From contig JAAFIW010000010.1 in the NCBI GenBank assembly GCA_013297875.1, forward strand, positions 1 to 64,000: DNA of 64,000 nucleotides. The letters are read 5' to 3'. This DNA comes from Comamonadaceae bacterium. GTDB lineage: Bacteria; Pseudomonadota; Gammaproteobacteria; Burkholderiales; Burkholderiaceae_C. The notes under the pieces are model-generated. The model did no database searches. It was given only the letters and a program-made list of their open reading frames with translations, and was not told where the DNA came from. Of the stretch, positions 31,711-41,152 are shown in pieces. The translations under genes were made by a program, and so were the position numbers. Numbering within the stretch: the stretch's first letter is position 1; each line of letters begins with the position of its first letter.

Positions 31711-33597
31711 ATGACTGACACGTTTGATGTGCCGAGCAACGCTTTGGCTGATTCGCTTTCTGAAACCTCAGAAGACACCCTGACCATGGCTGTGGTCGAT
31801 ACCCCCGAGATGCCTGAAGCCCCCAACGGCTTCATCCGCCTGGGCCTGGCCCCCGAGCTGATTGCGGCGGTGAAAGACCTGGGCTTTACCCAGCCCACCA
31901 CGGTGCAAGAGCAAACCATTCCCCTGGCCATGCAAGGCCTGGACGCCGATGGCACTGAAAAAACTGCCTTCACTGACCTGATGGTCTCCAGCCAGACCGG
32001 TAGCGGCAAAACCGCCGCCTTCTTGTTGCCCGTGCTGCACACCCTGCTCAAGCAGCAGGCCGATGCCGAAGCCAAAGAGCGCGCCGACTACGAGCAAGCC
32101 GTGGCCGACGCCGCTGCAAAAGGCGAAGCGCCCCCCAAGCGCCCCAAGCGCAAAGACCCCACCAACAGCCGCAACTTCAAAGCCGCCACCCCCGGAGCGT
32201 TGATTTTGTGCCCCACCCGCGAGCTGGCCCAGCAAGTGGCGCACGACGCCATTGAGCTGGTGACGCATTGCAAAGGCCTGCGCATTGCCAGCGTGGTGGG
32301 CGGCATGCCTTACCAGCTGCAAATTGCCAAGCTGCACAACGCCAACCTGGTCGTGGCCACGCCCGGTCGCCTGCTGGACCTGCAACGCTCCATGCAAATC
32401 AAGCTGGATCAAGTGCAGTTTCTGGTGGTTGACGAAGCCGACCGCATGCTGGATTTGGGCTTCTCTGACGACCTGGCCGAAGTCAACCAGCTGACCATCC
32501 AGCGCCAGCAAACCATGATGTTCAGCGCCACCTTTGCGCCGCGCATCCAGCAACTGGCCTCCCGCGTGATGCGCACACCGCGCAAGATTCAAATCGACAA
32601 CCCGCAGGAAAAGCACGTCAACATCAAGCAGGTGCTGTTCTGGGCCGACAACGCCCAGCACAAGCGCAAGCTGCTGGACCACTGGCTGCGCGACACCACC
32701 ATCAACCAGGCCATCGTGTTTGCCAGCACGCAAATTGAGTGTGACGGCCTGGCTGGCGACCTGCAGCAAGCCGGTTTTGATGCCGTCGCCCTGCACGGTG
32801 CCCTGAGCCAGGGCCTGCGCAACCGCCGCCTGATGGCGCTGCGCCAGGGCCATGTGCAAATTTTGGTGGCCACCGACGTGGCCGCGCGCGGCATTGATGT
32901 GCCCACCATCACCCACGTCTTCAACTACGGCTTGCCGATGAAGGCCGAGGACTACACCCACCGCATTGGCCGCACCGGCCGCGCCGGGCGCGACGGCCTG
33001 GCTGTGACCTTTGCCGAGCTGCGCGACCGCCGCAAGATTTTTGACATTGAGGGCTACAGCAAGCAACAGTTCAAGGCCGAGGTTATTCCGGGTCTGGAGC
33101 CCCAGCAGCGCGCTCCCACCGGTGGCTTTGGTGGCCGCTCCGAAGGCTTCGGTGGCCGTCGCCGCAGCGGCCCGCCAGCGCGTGATAACCGATTCGGTGA
33201 CAACAAATTTGGCGGCGGCGGTGCCCCTCGCGGCGGTGCCCGTTTTGGTGACCGCTTCAACGACCGCCCTGCACCGGGTGGTGACCGTTTCGGCGGTGAC
33301 CGTGCGCCCGCTGGTGGCTTCGGCGCTGACCGTGGCGACCGCTTCTCCAACGACCGTGCGCCTGCTGGCGGTGGCTTTGGTGACCGTTTTGCAGAGAAAA
33401 AGCCCTTCAGCCCAGGTAAAGAGCGCTCAAGCAGCTATCAAAATAATAGTGGCGGTGAGTTTGCCGAGCGCCGCACACCCCACGCCAAGCCGTTTGATTC
33501 CAAAGGTTTTGCACCGAAAACCTTTGCTCCCAAGCCTGGTGGCAAGGTATTTGTGCCGCGTGACGCAGCCAAGCGGCCTGCCAAGCCAGCGCGTTAA
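31711..33597 (+). CDS. DEAD-box RNA helicase, RhlE-like
   Basis: This is 628 residues from the ATG at 31711. The Q motif is FTQPTTVQEQTIP. Motifs are I SQTGSGKTAAF, Ia PTRELAQQ, II VDEAD (DEAD), III SAT, IV VFAST, V TDVAARGIDVP and VI HRIGRTGRAGR. An insert of about 45 charged residues sits between motifs I and Ia. The C-terminal 170 residues are Gly/Arg/Phe-rich (GGFGGRSEGF, GGDRFGGDR), a likely RNA-binding disordered tail, and include SPGKERSSSYQNNS from dispersed repeat copy 11. It is a cytoplasmic RNA-remodelling enzyme linked to ribosome assembly or cold adaptation. Confidence 0.95.
   Translation: MTDTFDVPSNALADSLSETSEDTLTMAVVDTPEMPEAPNGFIRLGLAPELIAAVKDLGFTQPTTVQEQTIPLAMQGLDADGTEKTAFTDLMVSSQTGSGKTAAFLLPVLHTLLKQQADAEAKERADYEQAVADAAAKGEAPPKRPKRKDPTNSRNFKAATPGALILCPTRELAQQVAHDAIELVTHCKGLRIASVVGGMPYQLQIAKLHNANLVVATPGRLLDLQRSMQIKLDQVQFLVVDEADRMLDLGFSDDLAEVNQLTIQRQQTMMFSATFAPRIQQLASRVMRTPRKIQIDNPQEKHVNIKQVLFWADNAQHKRKLLDHWLRDTTINQAIVFASTQIECDGLAGDLQQAGFDAVALHGALSQGLRNRRLMALRQGHVQILVATDVAARGIDVPTITHVFNYGLPMKAEDYTHRIGRTGRAGRDGLAVTFAELRDRRKIFDIEGYSKQQFKAEVIPGLEPQQRAPTGGFGGRSEGFGGRRRSGPPARDNRFGDNKFGGGGAPRGGARFGDRFNDRPAPGGDRFGGDRAPAGGFGADRGDRFSNDRAPAGGGFGDRFAEKKPFSPGKERSSSYQNNSGGEFAERRTPHAKPFDSKGFAPKTFAPKPGGKVFVPRDAAKRPAKPAR
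33408..33449 (-). repeat. dispersed repeat copy 11, inside the helicase gene
   Basis: CAGCCCAGGTAAAGAGCGCT, CAAGCAGCTATCAAAATAAT, AG. It is read in frame as SPGKERSSSYQNNS in the disordered helicase tail. Confidence 0.85.
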
Positions 33598-33612
33598 ACC
33601 GCAGTCGCATTA

Positions 33613-33650
33613 AAAAACCCCGCAACGGGCAACCGTTGCGGGGTTTTTAT
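33613..33650 (+). terminator. Rho-independent terminator after the helicase gene
   Basis: CCCCGCAACGG and CCGTTGCGGGG form a perfect 11-bp stem with a 4-nt loop, flanked by A and T runs. It serves the helicase gene and, read the other way, the convergent exporter gene. Confidence 0.93.
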
Positions 33651-33666
33651 TTGCTGCACGGGTTCC

Positions 33667-34893
33667 TTAATCCACCGCCCGCCCCACCTCCGGCCAACGC
33701 TTACGCAGCACCTGCCAAGCCGCCAAACCCACACACAGCATCAGCAGCGAAGTCACCGCCAGCGCCTGCGTGGAATGCATCACCAGCGGTGCCACCACAC
33801 CGGCCACCACGCCGTTGGCCGTTGCGCCGATAAAGGCTTGCAGCGACGAAGCCATGCCGCGCCGCTCGGGGTACAAGTCCAGCACCAGCAGGGTGACCAC
33901 GGGCACCATCAAGGCCCAGCCCAGTGAGAAAAACCCAATGGGCCACAGCGCCCACAGCGCATGCGGCGTGAACAGAAAATTGGCCGCCACGTTGACCAGC
34001 GACACGCCCAGCATGATGGAAAAGCCCCAGCGAATCTGACGCTTGGGCGCGATCTTGCCAGCCAGGCGACCGCTGAGCCAGGCACCACCCATGATGCCGC
34101 TGATGGTAAGCAAAAACAGCCAGAAAAACTGCTTGGGTGCCAGCCCCAGGTGCGTGCCCAAAAACTCGGGTGAGGCCAGCACATACAAAAACATGCCGTT
34201 AAACGGCACGCCACTGGCCAACGCCAACAGCAAAAACCGGGGGTCACCGCCCAGTTGCACATAACCGCGCATCAGGTTGCGCACCTTGAAGGGTTGGCGG
34301 TCGTTGATATGCAAGGTCTCGGGCAATAGCCGCCAGTTGGCCAGCCACAGTAAGGCACCCACGCCAGTCAGAAACCAGAAAATGCTGTGCCAGTCCGCAT
34401 GCACAAACAGCCAGCCACCCACGATGGGCGCAATGGCCGGTGCCACGCCAAAGTAAATCGTCACCTGCGCCATCACCCGCTGGGCATCTTCGGGTGCAAA
34501 CATGTCGCGTATCACCGCGCGTGACACCACAATGCCAGCCCCCGCCGACAGCCCCTGCAGCGCCCGAAACGCCACCAATTGCTCGATGCTCTGCGCCACC
34601 GCGCACCCGGCTGAGGCCAGTGTGAACACCGCAATACCCCACAAAATCACCGGTCTGCGACCCAGGCTGTCTGACAGCGCGCCGTGAAACAAGCTCATGA
34701 AGGCAAAGCCAAATAGATAGGCCGACAGCGTCTGCTGCATCTGCACCGGCGTGGCACCGAGCGACCTGGCGATGCCCGAGAAAGCCGGCAGATAGGTGTC
34801 AATGGAAAACGGGCCCAGCATGCCCAGCACGGCCAGCAGCACGGCCAAGGCCCAGCGCGGGCCGCGCCACAGAAGTTTTGCGTCAGGGTTCAT
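33667..34893 (-). CDS. Bcr/CflA family drug-resistance MFS exporter
   Basis: This is 408 residues with about 12 transmembrane helices. GMLGPFSIDTYLPAFSGIA near the start is the Bcr/CflA (DHA1) hallmark, followed by QQTLSAYLFGFAFMSLFHGA LSDSLGRRPVILWG (MFS motif A) and ALQGLSAGAGIVVSRAVIRD (motif C-like). It should export bicyclomycin-like or other drugs by proton antiport. Its start marks the left border of the AT-rich island; sequence composition changes within about 90 bp upstream of it. Confidence 0.93.
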   Translation of the reverse strand: MNPDAKLLWRGPRWALAVLLAVLGMLGPFSIDTYLPAFSGIARSLGATPVQMQQTLSAYLFGFAFMSLFHGALSDSLGRRPVILWGIAVFTLASAGCAVAQSIEQLVAFRALQGLSAGAGIVVSRAVIRDMFAPEDAQRVMAQVTIYFGVAPAIAPIVGGWLFVHADWHSIFWFLTGVGALLWLANWRLLPETLHINDRQPFKVRNLMRGYVQLGGDPRFLLLALASGVPFNGMFLYVLASPEFLGTHLGLAPKQFFWLFLLTISGIMGGAWLSGRLAGKIAPKRQIRWGFSIMLGVSLVNVAANFLFTPHALWALWPIGFFSLGWALMVPVVTLLVLDLYPERRGMASSLQAFIGATANGVVAGVVAPLVMHSTQALAVTSLLMLCVGLAAWQVLRKRWPEVGRAVD

Positions 34894-35042
34894 GATTGAC
34901 GTAGGTTACGCCGCGCGCACTAAGGTGTTTGCGCAGTCACACAGCTAGCGAAGTTTGGCATGATGTAGGAGACAGTGACTTTCTCGCATAAAACTGTGAA
35001 AAAGGCTGTTGTCTAAAGAGTTTGCATCTAAAGGGAGTTCAA

Positions 35043-38000
35043 ATGTGGCTTGAAGAAGGTGATGAGCTTGTATTTCATGTCGGATCAGAATTTAGAGAGT
35101 ACAGCACGACACTCTCAAACTCTGCAATGCAGATACTCGGAAGTTTGCAGAGTCTTATTCAGCATAACAATGAAATAACTAATATTTGTTTGAATATTTC
35201 AAAGACAAAATGGGCAGATCCTGTCGCCTTACTTATGCTGGGATGCGTAGCAGCCAGCATTAGACACACCTGTTTCGTCGTTGATCTTGGCTCGCCAAAT
35301 AATAGCAAAAAAGAACTAAAAATATTTAGAAAATTCCTTGCTACTCAAGGTTTTCTAAAGTCATTTCTAGCAACGGGTATTCGTCTTCGTTGGATAGGAA
35401 ATAACTACTTTTCAGTTGACGCGAATTCAATGATCGAACGTTTGGCTCAAGAGCCGGTTGAGGTTAACTATCAAAATGCTGATTGCATTCACGCAAAACA
35501 AATTCCAGTGTCTCATATTTTGACGCAATCTACACTATACAAACAGGTGGAGTCTCTTCATGACGAAGCTTCTGAAAGATCAATCAATTCAATATACTCT
35601 GACGATCCACACGCTAGGGATGTGCTTTTTCAGCAAATTAGAAAACTCCTGACTGAGCTGGTTCAGAATGTTGTGGAACATGGCTATGACGGGGTTACTG
35701 GTGAGCCAACAGTGGGGATATATGTGCGCGTTCGATCTGGGAAGCCACAAACTAACGCCGAGGGAATAACTTGGGCTAACCTGTTGAAGCTCGAGCGTAA
35801 GAGTACTTTGGGATTATCTAGTTTTGCTCCCAATATTTTCTCCGAATGGATTGAACTCTTTGTTTGCGATGCTGGTCATGGCTTGACCTATGGGAGTGAC
35901 CGATGGGATGTACCTGATGAAATACATCACAAGAAGTCGTCAACCCGTTCACTGGCTGCAGTGGCGCACAAGCTCTTCGTTTCTCCAATATCAAGATATT
36001 CAAAGCGAGGTGCCGATAGAACGTCAGTGACTGGTCTGATGCATCTTGGACACATTCTTCGCATGCATGGCGACTACTTGCGTATTTATTCTGACAAGGG
36101 GACTTGGTTGGGGGGGCGATTGCCATTTCAACCTTCTCTAGTTGCTCCTTCCAAGCAAAGTCAGGTGACTTCATCATTTTGTTCGGGGGCCGCTTTTTCT
36201 ATATACCTCCAACCAGAATCAAAACCTTTATATCCTGAAGTCGAGTGGGTGATCCCGGCTGGAAGAGATTTGAACTTAATAGCAGATGCTCTTCGGGGAA
36301 ACGAACAATATTCAAGCAAACTAATCCACTTTGCCGACAGAAGATCAAATCAAAACTGCGAGGTGCCTAACAAGGCGGATTTGGATGAGTTGTTCGAACA
36401 TGTTGACTTGCCTAAACACATTGTGCTGCGACCACCGAGACTAGTTAGAAAAGCGGACTTAGGTGTGTGGTTGGAAGTGTTTGCGGGAACGCTTTCGCAT
36501 AGAACAAAATATTCGCCGACTGCCTTGTATTTGGTAGAAATGTCTCCTTTTCAAGCACTGTCATTCGTCGAGTTTTTTAAAGTAGTTAATGTTCATCGAA
36601 CGACTCGACTTGACATATTTGTGATGTCTGAGCAGTGGGTAGCAACATGCCTTTCGGCCAGACCTACAAGTGCAGGTCGGCTAGTAATAAATACTGAGCT
36701 AGCGAGCAGTCTATTTTTGAAGGCTGAAACGGAATACTTGAATGCATCCGACGTGGCGATATTGCTACGCAACGCTGACAGCGAATTATTTTGGGATGCA
36801 AGTGATGGAAAGCTAGATGATGTGCTGCTGGACGCGGAAGTTCTTTGGCCAAGTTCAACTGGGCAGACTTACAAATTAGATAGATATTTAGATGTGGGTC
36901 AAGCATTGGTTGACGAGGCGAGATATAAAGCAGCGCGGAGGGCATTGCGTAGGTGTTTTGAACTATTTCCAGACTATTTGCCAGCAGCCACTGATGATTT
37001 GATCAGCTCTTTAGTAAATGATGCAGCTCAGAGGATTTTCCGTTATTCTAAGTCAGCTACCACAAAAAGATATGAGAAGGGACTGGTTGCGGTTGGAAGT
37101 ATCTCTGTGTCCGGAGAAACGATGAAACGCTTCCGAGCGAAGCCCACAGTCGGAAATTTCCCAGAAATATTTTTACTAGTTCACGAAAATTTTCAAGAAA
37201 TCCTGGGAAATGACTCGTCAGCGAATGTGGGGAATGCGTCAAAAGAAGAGGTGCCAGTTGGTCCAATTCGGGCGCTACTCTGGGGTCCTCCGGCTCGAAG
37301 CGAGTTATCCTCCGAAGAGGCGATACCATCGCGCAATTGGACGCGTATTCGGAATACTCCATACATTGCACCAGATGGTGAAAGATACGTATCAGCAATA
37401 CGTTATAATCAAAATGAAGATCAGAAGTCATCTTGGTATGGGAGAACTCCCGATGAAATGTACTTGGATTTTGCTCGAAGCCGAAATTTGAGGCTCGGTC
37501 ACTGGCGTTATGGAAATAGACACGATCTGCTTACTATTAATATGGAGCGGGCATTTTCGACGTCGATTCTTGAATTAGATTCATTATATCGCTGGTTGGT
37601 AGACTTATTTAATGAAACATTCAAACCTCTTAGAGGGGCGGGAGGCCAAGCCAGGGCGAGTGTTTTGTTGTATCCATCGCATAGAATTACAGATCGAATT
37701 GTTTCATATATATCAGAAGCGCCTGAGTTCAAGGACTGTTTGCCTGAGTGTGGAATATTCCCAATAAAGTTTATTGGATCAAAAACGATTTCACCAAATC
37801 TTGTTTCTCCTCTTACGGAGGATAGAATCAAAAAGGCTACTAGCTCAAAAAACTTCTGGAGAGCTGCTCTATTTGACGATGGAACAATATCTGGAAAAAC
37901 ATTTAGTGAGTTGTCGCAGATCGCCAAAGCGGTGGGCGCGCACGATATTTTCACTATGGCGATTGTTGATAGATCCGGTAGTCAAATTAGAGATGCGGGC

Positions 38001-39695
38001 ATGCCGGCGTTTATAACAAAAAATCGTAGATATTGGCGACTAGATATTCCAGCATTGGGGCATCGAAAAGACTGCCCGATATGTCACGCTTTAATCATTG
38101 CATCTAACTTTGCGAATTCAACCAGAAGTGGACACCATAGAAATAGACTCAAGCAGTGGCAAAGCGACTGGAGCGTTGTGGACGTTCTCGATGGTTGGCG
38201 TCACAAAGGTGTTGCAGCACAAACGTTCCAGAAGCCTGAGCGAGTCAAGTTCGGGCTTCATCGAGGTAATTTTCAACACATAGATGCACCAGATTCCACT
38301 ACCTTGGCTTCTGTATTCGTTGAGTTGTCTAGACTGACCACAAGGGTGGACAAGGCGTTTGAACGGGCACAGAAGCTACGGAATACGTACCCCGTTGCCG
38401 CATTGGAATTATTGATTACTCAATTAATTTATTTTCATGATGAGCTAGATTACTCTCAACGTAAAGAAAGAACTGCGCTACTGTTCGAAGTACTTTATGA
38501 ACATGATGTGTCATCCTCACTAACGGCAATGGCAGCGCTTTGCTTGTGCCTGATTGATGATGATCTTTACGAGGATATTTGGACATCTTGCATTCAACCT
38601 TTAATGGCTAGCGTTCCGATTGGCAATGTTGATGCAGCAATAGTTGCCGGAATTATTCTAAATCGCAGAGAAACATTTTCCGAAACTCAATATAGACCAA
38701 AAAATGATTGCAGCGACCTTGAGCTTAAGAACTTCTTTTTGTTGGTTCGATCTGTGGAGCTTAAGAATGCGATTTCTGTATTAGTTACGATTTTGGGTAG
38801 CCAGTCTAGTTGGCATAAGTCCCAATTCCGTGCAGATTTAATTAGCCTCCAAAACAGGGATAGTTTAAGTAATGAGGTCGAAACCAAAATAGTTTTAAGA
38901 AGGATTGGCGTTGAGTTAATGCGGATGAAGTTGGCATTCGAAAAACTACAGTTGTATGGTTCAACTTTGGCGGCCGATGCATTGCAAGGGATTGAGAGCA
39001 TTTTGCTTTCGCTCAGTAAGTTTATTGCCAATCACGAGATGTTGAAAGTGGGGGCTGTAAATTTCGCGGCATTAATTAGCTATGCTAATGAGGCAAACAA
39101 GTTTGTATTTGTTGGTAAGAATAGTCCGCTAAATTTAATCCACTCGCTATATGTTACTCTGAGAAAGGATGACTATAAATCGGAATTCTTTGGAAACGTC
39201 CGCGCAGCCGTTGCTGACAAGCTTTCCGAAATTTTCGACAGTAACTCAGAAGCCAGAAGAAAGTTTTCGGGCAGATCTCTACATCAATGTGCAGATTTAA
39301 GCGTTTATGGAAGATCTGCTGATATGTATTTTGATGTGTATGTCAAAGAGGCAATTTGTGATGCACTTATAAATGTTGTTTATTCGGAGGGCGAGATATT
39401 TTGTCCTAGAAGTTGGTTGACCTCAGGTGATCAAGGTGCAAGAAAAGCGGATATGTGGTGGGATATAAAAATAGAGGAGAAGTTTTGTCTTTTTAAGACC
39501 GCCAACAGTTCGAGTCGGTCTGAGATATCACTGAAGTACACCCCGGCGCTTGCGCGGATAGAAGAACTGGGTGGGTCGTTTGAAATTTCGATAGAGATTG
39601 ACGATGTAAAGAGTGTGCGGCAGAATCGTATAGTTGTATTTTCTTTGCGAATTCCTCTTCGAAGTCATTTTTATCCGAAGGAGCTTTTATTGTGA
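35043..39695 (+). CDS. giant multidomain STAS-like/GHKL/phosphoribosyltransferase-like signalling protein
   Basis: This is 1550 residues from the ATG at 35043, with AAAGGGAG upstream; a TTG at 35022 is less likely. Residues about 1-120 resemble a STAS-like domain (ICLNISKTKWADPVALLMLG). Residues about 190-370 form a GHKL ATPase: N box E205-LVQN209-VVEH, D276-AGHG280 and a later GLMHLGHILRMHGDYLRIYS. A TPR-like stretch lies near 620-660. Residues about 860-1010 look like a phosphoribosyltransferase: RAALFDDGTISGKTFSEL (D945-D946 to T953) matches the PRPP loop hhhDDxxxTGxT, with Ser for the first Thr. A CPICH (C1011, C1014, H1015) follows. A helical region leads to a degenerate second GHKL domain at about 1430-1545 (D1440-ALIN1444, then SLRIPL). 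No signal peptide or transmembrane helix is seen. It overlaps the next gene by 4 nt. I know no family with this order. Confidence 0.85.
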   Translation: MWLEEGDELVFHVGSEFREYSTTLSNSAMQILGSLQSLIQHNNEITNICLNISKTKWADPVALLMLGCVAASIRHTCFVVDLGSPNNSKKELKIFRKFLATQGFLKSFLATGIRLRWIGNNYFSVDANSMIERLAQEPVEVNYQNADCIHAKQIPVSHILTQSTLYKQVESLHDEASERSINSIYSDDPHARDVLFQQIRKLLTELVQNVVEHGYDGVTGEPTVGIYVRVRSGKPQTNAEGITWANLLKLERKSTLGLSSFAPNIFSEWIELFVCDAGHGLTYGSDRWDVPDEIHHKKSSTRSLAAVAHKLFVSPISRYSKRGADRTSVTGLMHLGHILRMHGDYLRIYSDKGTWLGGRLPFQPSLVAPSKQSQVTSSFCSGAAFSIYLQPESKPLYPEVEWVIPAGRDLNLIADALRGNEQYSSKLIHFADRRSNQNCEVPNKADLDELFEHVDLPKHIVLRPPRLVRKADLGVWLEVFAGTLSHRTKYSPTALYLVEMSPFQALSFVEFFKVVNVHRTTRLDIFVMSEQWVATCLSARPTSAGRLVINTELASSLFLKAETEYLNASDVAILLRNADSELFWDASDGKLDDVLLDAEVLWPSSTGQTYKLDRYLDVGQALVDEARYKAARRALRRCFELFPDYLPAATDDLISSLVNDAAQRIFRYSKSATTKRYEKGLVAVGSISVSGETMKRFRAKPTVGNFPEIFLLVHENFQEILGNDSSANVGNASKEEVPVGPIRALLWGPPARSELSSEEAIPSRNWTRIRNTPYIAPDGERYVSAIRYNQNEDQKSSWYGRTPDEMYLDFARSRNLRLGHWRYGNRHDLLTINMERAFSTSILELDSLYRWLVDLFNETFKPLRGAGGQARASVLLYPSHRITDRIVSYISEAPEFKDCLPECGIFPIKFIGSKTISPNLVSPLTEDRIKKATSSKNFWRAALFDDGTISGKTFSELSQIAKAVGAHDIFTMAIVDRSGSQIRDAGMPAFITKNRRYWRLDIPALGHRKDCPICHALIIASNFANSTRSGHHRNRLKQWQSDWSVVDVLDGWRHKGVAAQTFQKPERVKFGLHRGNFQHIDAPDSTTLASVFVELSRLTTRVDKAFERAQKLRNTYPVAALELLITQLIYFHDELDYSQRKERTALLFEVLYEHDVSSSLTAMAALCLCLIDDDLYEDIWTSCIQPLMASVPIGNVDAAIVAGIILNRRETFSETQYRPKNDCSDLELKNFFLLVRSVELKNAISVLVTILGSQSSWHKSQFRADLISLQNRDSLSNEVETKIVLRRIGVELMRMKLAFEKLQLYGSTLAADALQGIESILLSLSKFIANHEMLKVGAVNFAALISYANEANKFVFVGKNSPLNLIHSLYVTLRKDDYKSEFFGNVRAAVADKLSEIFDSNSEARRKFSGRSLHQCADLSVYGRSADMYFDVYVKEAICDALINVVYSEGEIFCPRSWLTSGDQGARKADMWWDIKIEEKFCLFKTANSSSRSEISLKYTPALARIEELGGSFEISIEIDDVKSVRQNRIVVFSLRIPLRSHFYPKELLL

Positions 39696-41152
39696 AGTTA
39701 GATATATTAATCGTTGATGATGAGACTTCTGCTCGTCGTGCCGGGTATAAAGCTTTTTTTGAAGAGGTCTGCAAGCGTTTGCAGGGAGTTGACATAACGC
39801 CACACTTTGTTGAAGTGCCCGAAATGCTCGCACCGATGCTTGGAGCTAGAACGTATGCCTTTGCACTGATTGACGCAGTGTTGACTGATAATTGGGGTGA
39901 GGATTTTTCTATTAATTGGGCTGTCAAGCAAATTACCTCATCGTCAATTTATTTTGCCATTGTAAGCAAGCAATGGGATGCCGCAAATACTATGCAAATA
40001 GATGAATGTCTCCAGCTACTTGAATGCAAAGCGTTTATGAAATGGGGAGAAGTGGAGAATCTCGATATATATCCGATTGCTCAACTCGGAAAGGCGTTGA
40101 GTGAGCGCCATGGGATTGACAATGGGTTTCCTTCTACTGACGATTCATCGATATTTATCGTTCAATTGTCTGATCCGCAATTTGGAGGCTTCAACAAGGA
40201 TAATGTCAAGCTTGAAACGGCGAGGATTGCTGAAGCAATACTTGGTTGTACTATTTCTTCACCGCATTTTTTGGCAATATCAGGTGATATTACAGAGCAT
40301 GGAACAGAGCAGCAATTCTCAGATGCAGAGGTTTGGGTACATGAATTGTGTAAACGTATAGGCTTTCCTGACAAATTTCCGAGTCGTAGGATATTCCTTA
40401 CTCCCGGAAATCATGATGTGACCATGCAACTTGTTGCGGCAGGCAGAGTTAGTCTTAGTAAGGGCGTGGACGATACTCCGAAGTTCGGTTTGTCAGATAG
40501 TCTAATTCATTCTTCTCTACCTGATCTGGCACTTCATTACTATCGTCAGTTTGCATCTAAGCTGTCTAATCATTTAATGGTCGGAAAGGATTCGTGGACG
40601 GAAACTCAGTTTCGCCATTTGGGTTTGGTTTTTTATGGTGTATCAACTGTTCAACCTGATCCGTTTATGTGGCCAAAAAGACGCGTTGATCCTAAAATTG
40701 TTGCAGAGGTCTGGGATAATTTAAATTTAGAAACAGATCAGTGTGAGCCTTTATTGCGAATTGGTATTGGACATCATTGCCCGCTGTCAGCTTCGGGTGA
40801 CAAATCCATTGAAAACGATGATGCTATGGGGATGTTGTTCAATAGTGCCAATGCAAGAACGGGACTTTTTCTTTATGGGCATGTTCATCAAGGCGAAGTT
40901 AAATACCAGTCGGATAGCTTTAGATTGGTAACGTCTCAAGCCTCTACTGCAACGAAACCAGCTGGAAGTAGACCCGAAGATTCATTGCGGGGCTTTACGA
41001 TACTTGAAATTTGTCGTAAATCACGAAAAATAGATGGTCTCAAGGCGCATATATTTGAATGGAACAATAATAAAATCACCAAGAATGCGAGCAAGATGAA
41101 GGTGTTTAAACTTCACCACGATGGAATGTTCTTAGAGCCCCCGCCAACTTAG
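39692..41152 (+). CDS. receiver domain fused to a calcineurin-like metallophosphoesterase
   Basis: This is 486 residues, starting at GTG within the GTGA overlap with the upstream gene. Residues 1-125 are a response-regulator receiver: acidic pair D9-D10 (ILIVDDE), phosphoacceptor D61 (ALIDAVLTD), S92 and K117 in the switch positions. Residues 155-450 are a metallophosphoesterase: D161 in LSDPQFGG (Gln where His is common), ISGDITEHG (D199), LTPGNHDV (N240, H241), GIGHHCP (H361, H362) and LYGHVHQGEV (H397, H399). The natural reading is that the upstream GHKL protein controls phosphorylation of D61 and so gates the phosphatase or nuclease. No DNA-binding domain is present. The substrate is unknown; a nucleotide, nucleic acid or phosphoprotein is possible. 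Confidence 0.9.
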   Translation: MKLDILIVDDETSARRAGYKAFFEEVCKRLQGVDITPHFVEVPEMLAPMLGARTYAFALIDAVLTDNWGEDFSINWAVKQITSSSIYFAIVSKQWDAANTMQIDECLQLLECKAFMKWGEVENLDIYPIAQLGKALSERHGIDNGFPSTDDSSIFIVQLSDPQFGGFNKDNVKLETARIAEAILGCTISSPHFLAISGDITEHGTEQQFSDAEVWVHELCKRIGFPDKFPSRRIFLTPGNHDVTMQLVAAGRVSLSKGVDDTPKFGLSDSLIHSSLPDLALHYYRQFASKLSNHLMVGKDSWTETQFRHLGLVFYGVSTVQPDPFMWPKRRVDPKIVAEVWDNLNLETDQCEPLLRIGIGHHCPLSASGDKSIENDDAMGMLFNSANARTGLFLYGHVHQGEVKYQSDSFRLVTSQASTATKPAGSRPEDSLRGFTILEICRKSRKIDGLKAHIFEWNNNKITKNASKMKVFKLHHDGMFLEPPPT

